Positions 9,191 to 11,680 of a DNA stretch of 11,680 nt are shown here, one piece after another (position 1 is the stretch's first letter; every line of letters begins with the position of its first letter). Both the position numbers and the translations under genes were made by a program. The notes beneath the pieces are model-generated. The model ran no database searches and was not told the origin of the DNA. It worked only from the letters and a program-made list of their open reading frames with translations. Source of the DNA: Lachnoclostridium phytofermentans (GTDB lineage: Bacteria > Bacillota > Clostridia > Lachnospirales > Lachnospiraceae); NCBI GenBank assembly GCA_003526525.1, contig DPVV01000116.1, positions 1-11,680 of the forward strand. Reading direction: 5' to 3'.

Positions 9191-9216
9191 CCCAAATGTT
9201 GGAAGGAGAAATGAAT

Positions 9217-9576
9217 ATGGCAAAGCGTGGAGGATTTCCAGGTGGTAATATGCCTGGTAACATGAATAATCTGATGAAGCAGGCACAGAAGATGCAAAAG
9301 CAGATGGAAGAAAAGACAAAAGAGATGGAAGAAAAAAAGTGGGAGGCTACTGCTGGTGGCGGCGCTGTTACTGTAACTGTTTCTGGTAAGAAAGAAATTT
9401 TATCCGTTAAGCTATCGAAAGAAGTAGTTGATCCAGATGACATTGAGATGTTAGAGGATTTAATTGTTGCTGCGACAAATGAAGCTCTTCGTAAGATGGA
9501 AGAAGAGTCAGCAAATGCTATGAATTCTATCGCTGGTGGATTAGGCAACTTTGGAGGATTAGGCGGCTTATTCTAA
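9217..9576 (+). CDS. ybaB: YbaB/EbfC-family nucleoid-associated protein
   Basis: ATG 9217 ([10 protein letters not shown]) is preferred because AAGGAG at 9203-9208 is eight bases upstream; ATG 9211 would be only two bases away and ATG 9196 precedes the site. The protein has 119 aa. A glycine/methionine/asparagine-rich N-terminus is followed by a basic helix rich in K, Q and M ([14 protein letters not shown]), then the family's beta-strand core ([20 protein letters not shown]), the helix [18 protein letters not shown] and a flexible glycine-rich tail ([13 protein letters not shown]). The family forms dimers that bind DNA without strict sequence specificity. It sits between dnaX and recR as in most Firmicutes and is probably cotranscribed with dnaX. 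Confidence 0.96.
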   Translation: MAKRGGFPGGNMPGNMNNLMKQAQKMQKQMEEKTKEMEEKKWEATAGGGAVTVTVSGKKEILSVKLSKEVVDPDDIEMLEDLIVAATNEALRKMEEESANAMNSIAGGLGNFGGLGGLF

Positions 9577-9609
9577 TCACTAAGAATAAATTCGTCACTT
9601 TATTATAAG

Positions 9610-9680
9610 ACAAAAAGATATCTTTTATCAGTATGAGTTTTTCATGAATGAGAATACTGTTGAAAGATATCTTTTTGTTT
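9610..9680 (+). terminator. Strong intrinsic terminator after ybaB
   Basis: The 24-base arm 9610-9633 is complementary to 9655-9678 except for two mismatches, and the inside can pair further (TTTTCAT with ATGAGAA). The 3' arm is T-rich and runs into CTTTTTGTTTT (9671-9681). The 5' arm begins with the matching A-run, so it may act in both directions. It should end the dnaX-ybaB message and separate recR. Confidence 0.85.
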
Positions 9681-9686
9681 TGGTAC

Positions 9687-9716
9687 TTGTAGTATGAACA
9701 GAAATAATGGTATGAT
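9687..9716 (+). promoter_or_regulatory. Possible extended -10 promoter for recR
   Basis: TATGAT (9711-9716) is preceded by TGG, an extended -10 motif, and TTGTAG (9687-9692) lies 18 bases upstream with three of six -35 matches. If used, the recR leader would be about 285 bases and include both repeat blocks. In AT-rich DNA such matches are common. Confidence 0.3.
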
Positions 9717-9728
9717 AAGGTAGAGAAA

Positions 9729-9798
9729 AGATTAAATAAAAGATTAAATAAGAGATTAATTAAAGATTAAATAAGAGATTAGAAGAGAGATTAGATTC
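9729..9798. repeat. 12-base tandem repeat, six units (consensus AGATTAAATAAG)
   Basis: Units start at 9729, 9741, 9753, 9764, 9776 and 9788. Two are exact AGATTAAATAAG, one differs at the last base, one is an 11-mer, and the last two have decayed toward AGATTAGAAGAG. It looks like a slippage-born minisatellite. It is intergenic, so copy number could vary without a reading-frame effect. Confidence 0.85.
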
Positions 9799-9825
9799 TG
9801 TAGGCTAATATCATTTTTGAATAAG

Positions 9826-9878
9826 TTCTTATCATAAACGTTATGAAATACTTCTTATCATAAAGCGTTATGAATGAC
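9826..9878. repeat. Two tandem 26/27-base repeats with inner palindromes upstream of recR
   Basis: The units 9826-9851 and 9852-9878 both begin TTCTTATCATAAA. Each contains a 6-base inverted repeat: TCATAA-ACG-TTATGA at 9832-9846 and TCATAA-AGCG-TTATGA at 9858-9873. Only the loop differs in length, while both arms are kept. This fits two binding sites for a dimeric regulator or two small RNA hairpins. Confidence 0.75.
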
Positions 9879-10006
9879 TTCTCACTTCTAAACTTATTAT
9901 ATGCATTATATGGGTTAAAAGTCAATTTATATAGTTTATGATATTATTATTAAATATTAGTAGGATTTAAGATTGAGAAAATATGTTTTAGAAGATAGGT
10001 GGAACC

Positions 10007-10603
10007 GTGAATTATTATAGTACACAGATTAGTAAGTTGATTGAAGAGCTAGGTAGGTTACCTGGCATTGGTGCAAAATCGGCACAAAGACTTGCGTTTC
10101 ATATTATAAATATGCCAAAGGAGCAGGTAGAGCACCTTGCAAGTACGATGCTTGATGCAAGAAGCAATGTTAGATATTGCAAAGTATGTCAGACATTAAC
10201 AGACAAAGAGATTTGTCCGATATGCTCTAGTGATAAGCGAAATCAAAAGGTCATTATGGTGGTGGAAAATGCGAGAGACTTAGCAGCTTATGAAAAGATC
10301 GGTAAATTTGACGGGGTCTATCATGTATTACATGGTGCTATTTCTCCCATGTTAGGAATCGGACCACAGGATATTAAACTAAAGGAATTAATGTTACGTC
10401 TTCAGGGGGATGTAGATGAAGTAATAATAGCAACGAACTCGAGTCTTGAAGGTGAGGCTACAGCGATGTATATCAGTAAATTAATTAAGCCTGCAGGTAT
10501 TAAAGTGAGTCGTATCGCAAGCGGTGTACCAGTAGGTGGTGACCTTGAATACATTGATGAAGTAACATTACTTCGTGCGCTTGACGGAAGAATTCAGTTA
10601 TAG
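10007..10603 (+). CDS. recR: Recombination protein RecR
   Basis: RecR acts with RecO and RecF to load RecA on gapped DNA covered by single-strand-binding protein. The start is GTG 10007 with AGGTGG at 9997-10002. The protein has 198 aa (E. coli 201). It has a helix-hairpin-helix near the N-terminus (LPGIGAKSAQRLAFHI, 18-33), a C4 zinc finger with C58, C61, C70 and C73, and a Toprim domain (about 81-175) with VVENARDLAAYE and the TNSSLEGEATA segment (143-153). The C-terminal Walker-B-like tail ends DGRIQL. All family landmarks are intact. It is separated from ybaB by a terminator and 430 bases, so it is probably a separate transcript. Confidence 0.97.
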   Translation: MNYYSTQISKLIEELGRLPGIGAKSAQRLAFHIINMPKEQVEHLASTMLDARSNVRYCKVCQTLTDKEICPICSSDKRNQKVIMVVENARDLAAYEKIGKFDGVYHVLHGAISPMLGIGPQDIKLKELMLRLQGDVDEVIIATNSSLEGEATAMYISKLIKPAGIKVSRIASGVPVGGDLEYIDEVTLLRALDGRIQL

Positions 10604-10611
10604 GCTGAAAT

Positions 10612-10658
10612 CTTTTGTCATGACAAGGAAAAGTTCGCAAAGCTACTTTTTCTTATTT
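10612..10658 (+). other. Perfect palindrome and weak terminator-like hairpin after recR
   Basis: TTGTCATGACAA (10615-10626) is a perfect 12-base palindrome just after the recR stop. Next, AAAAGT (10629-10634) can pair with ACTTTT (10645-10650) around a 10-base loop, followed by a T-rich stretch. The hairpin may be a weak recR terminator; the palindrome could be an operator for the next gene. Neither is strong. Confidence 0.35.
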
Positions 10659-10719
10659 ACTAAAAAGATAAAGGGGTATACGCCTTAACACAAAAAGAAT
10701 AAACAATAGGAGGTTTCCT

Positions 10720-11680
10720 ATGGAACATGAAAACGTATTATCGGGTGGTATTGAAGCTCTATATGCAATGAAAGAAAGCATACTTGAATTAGAGGGCTAC
10801 AAAGAAAGTAGTAAAGAATGGTCATTTAAAGAAGAACAAGCGGAAGAACAGTTAGAGGAGCGCCAGAAGGCTATTACAGATGAAGTTGGGGCTGTTTTAA
10901 AAAAGAGACGTCAGGAAATAGAGACTTCTTTTGAGGAGCAAATGAATGAGACCAAAACACGCCTTAAGAAAGTGAAATCCAAAAAAGAAAAACAGTTAGG
11001 TAAAAAAGTATCCGAAAGAATTGAAGAGGAAACTGCTGACTTAACAAAGGAAGGTATTCGTCTAAAGCAGGAATTAAAGGCGGTATTTCAGAAAAATCAT
11101 ATTTCCAGAGTATTTAACCATAAATGGTTTCATGCGGTGTTTATGCCTTGTTCCGTTAAAGATTTTGGTATTCTATTAATTACTGTACTTATTTTATTTT
11201 TAGCAATTCCAGTAGGTATATATAAGTTTCTGTTACCAGCCCAAACGTTATATCTGGTTCTTGATTACTTCGTAACGATTCTTGTTTTTGGTGGTCTTTA
11301 TATTCTGATCAACAAAAAAATCAAAGAAAATCATACGGAAGCAATTATTGATATGAAAGCCATTCGTCAAAAGATGGACAAGAATCATAAAAAGATTAGA
11401 GCTATGGCAAAGGGAATCATAAAAGATAAAGATGAAAGTATCTATGGTTTGGATGAAATAACAGGTGAAATTCATCAATTAGAAGATGAATTGAATCATT
11501 TAATGGAAGAGAAGAAGAATGCCTTAGTGGAGTTTGAGTCAACTACCAAAGCTCCAGTTTCAGAGGAAGTCAAATCTCGTTATGAGGATGAGATGAAAGG
11601 TCTTCAAAGCAAGGTAAAAGAAGCACACGAGGAACAAAGAAAAGCTGCAGAGAAGGTAAAAGAGTTTTCCTTAGAAATTA
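10720..11680 (+). CDS. Coiled-coil protein with two membrane segments, function unknown (3' end outside window)
   Basis: ATG 10720 has an ideal AGGAGG at 10708-10713, and the frame stays open for 320 codons to the window edge. The translation begins MEHENVLSGGIEALYAMKES. It has a long charged helical region rich in E, K and Q (about 20-130, likely coiled coil), two hydrophobic segments (about 149-172 and 177-199) joined by a very short turn, then a second charged helical region (about 200-320) continuing past the end. This hairpin-in-membrane design with two cytoplasmic coiled coils is not a family I recognise; remote likeness to septation or scaffolding proteins would be speculation. There is no signal peptide or enzymatic motif. 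It may start a new operon after recR. Confidence 0.85.
   Translation, partial: MEHENVLSGGIEALYAMKESILELEGYKESSKEWSFKEEQAEEQLEERQKAITDEVGAVLKKRRQEIETSFEEQMNETKTRLKKVKSKKEKQLGKKVSERIEEETADLTKEGIRLKQELKAVFQKNHISRVFNHKWFHAVFMPCSVKDFGILLITVLILFLAIPVGIYKFLLPAQTLYLVLDYFVTILVFGGLYILINKKIKENHTEAIIDMKAIRQKMDKNHKKIRAMAKGIIKDKDESIYGLDEITGEIHQLEDELNHLMEEKKNALVEFESTTKAPVSEEVKSRYEDEMKGLQSKVKEAHEEQRKAAEKVKEFSLEI

Larger units (their letters stand above)
9577..10006. other. 430-base non-coding region between ybaB and recR
   Basis: This stretch holds no supportable gene on either strand. In order it contains the strong terminator of dnaX-ybaB, a possible extended -10 promoter, a 12-base tandem repeat block and two 26/27-base repeats with inner palindromes, all listed separately. 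The last part, 9879-9990, is AT-rich with nothing recognisable. Confidence 0.8.

Noticed and set aside
9102..9548. 148-codon reading frame on the minus strand across ybaB
   Set aside because: It is a shadow of the well-supported dnaX end and ybaB; it is low in family-like features and has no ribosome binding site of its own. The other minus-strand frames (for example over glpK and dnaX) were rejected for the same reason.

Overview
The window reads as a chromosomal stretch of a low-G+C, Gram-positive anaerobe of the Clostridia, most likely Lachnospiraceae (the Lachnoclostridium phytofermentans type). Supporting this are AT-rich intergenic DNA, strong AGGAGG-type ribosome binding sites with several GTG/TTG starts, the dnaX-ybaB-recR housekeeping cluster, an FHA protein of a kind I associate with Lachnospiraceae, and a lipoprotein M15 peptidase. 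The genus assignment is inference. All convincing genes lie on the + strand, and I see no tRNA, rRNA, CRISPR array, transposase or phage gene.

Layout. 1-207: AT-rich leader without a supportable gene. 208-1959: membrane protein with a pseudokinase-like N-terminal region and a C-terminal FHA domain. 1960-2257: a good sigma-A-type promoter, a large terminator-like hairpin and three small stem-loops leading into glycerol kinase. 2258-6276: tightly packed glpK, a rhomboid protease with its own N-terminal domain, a flavodoxin-like/SCP2 fusion overlapping it by 11 bases, and an 89-residue unknown; this is probably one transcription unit. 6426-7400: M15-family lipoprotein peptidase. 7401-7624: two arrays of 18-19-base degenerate repeats on either side of a promoter, in front of dnaX. 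7625-9576: dnaX and ybaB, closed by a strong terminator at 9610-9680. 9681-10006: a possible promoter, a 12-base tandem repeat block and two 26/27-base repeats. 10007-10603: recR. 10720 to the right edge: a coiled-coil protein with two membrane segments, cut by the window end.

Function. glpK feeds glycerol into central metabolism and appears to be controlled at its leader. The rhomboid, flavodoxin/SCP2 and 89-aa genes behind it have no known metabolic link to glycerol. dnaX, ybaB and recR form the conserved replication/recombination-repair group: clamp-loader subunit, nucleoid-associated protein and RecFOR pathway protein.

The most unusual feature is non-coding. The leaders of glpK, dnaX and recR each contain a short series of small inverted repeats with 3-4-base loops (2194-2241, 7493-7546, 9832-9873). 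The dnaX case is an extended array of about 18-base units whose first members can each fold as a mini-hairpin. No feature type I know explains these, and they are the main candidates for something undescribed. I found no clear multi-gene novel system such as a defence island in the coding sequence.
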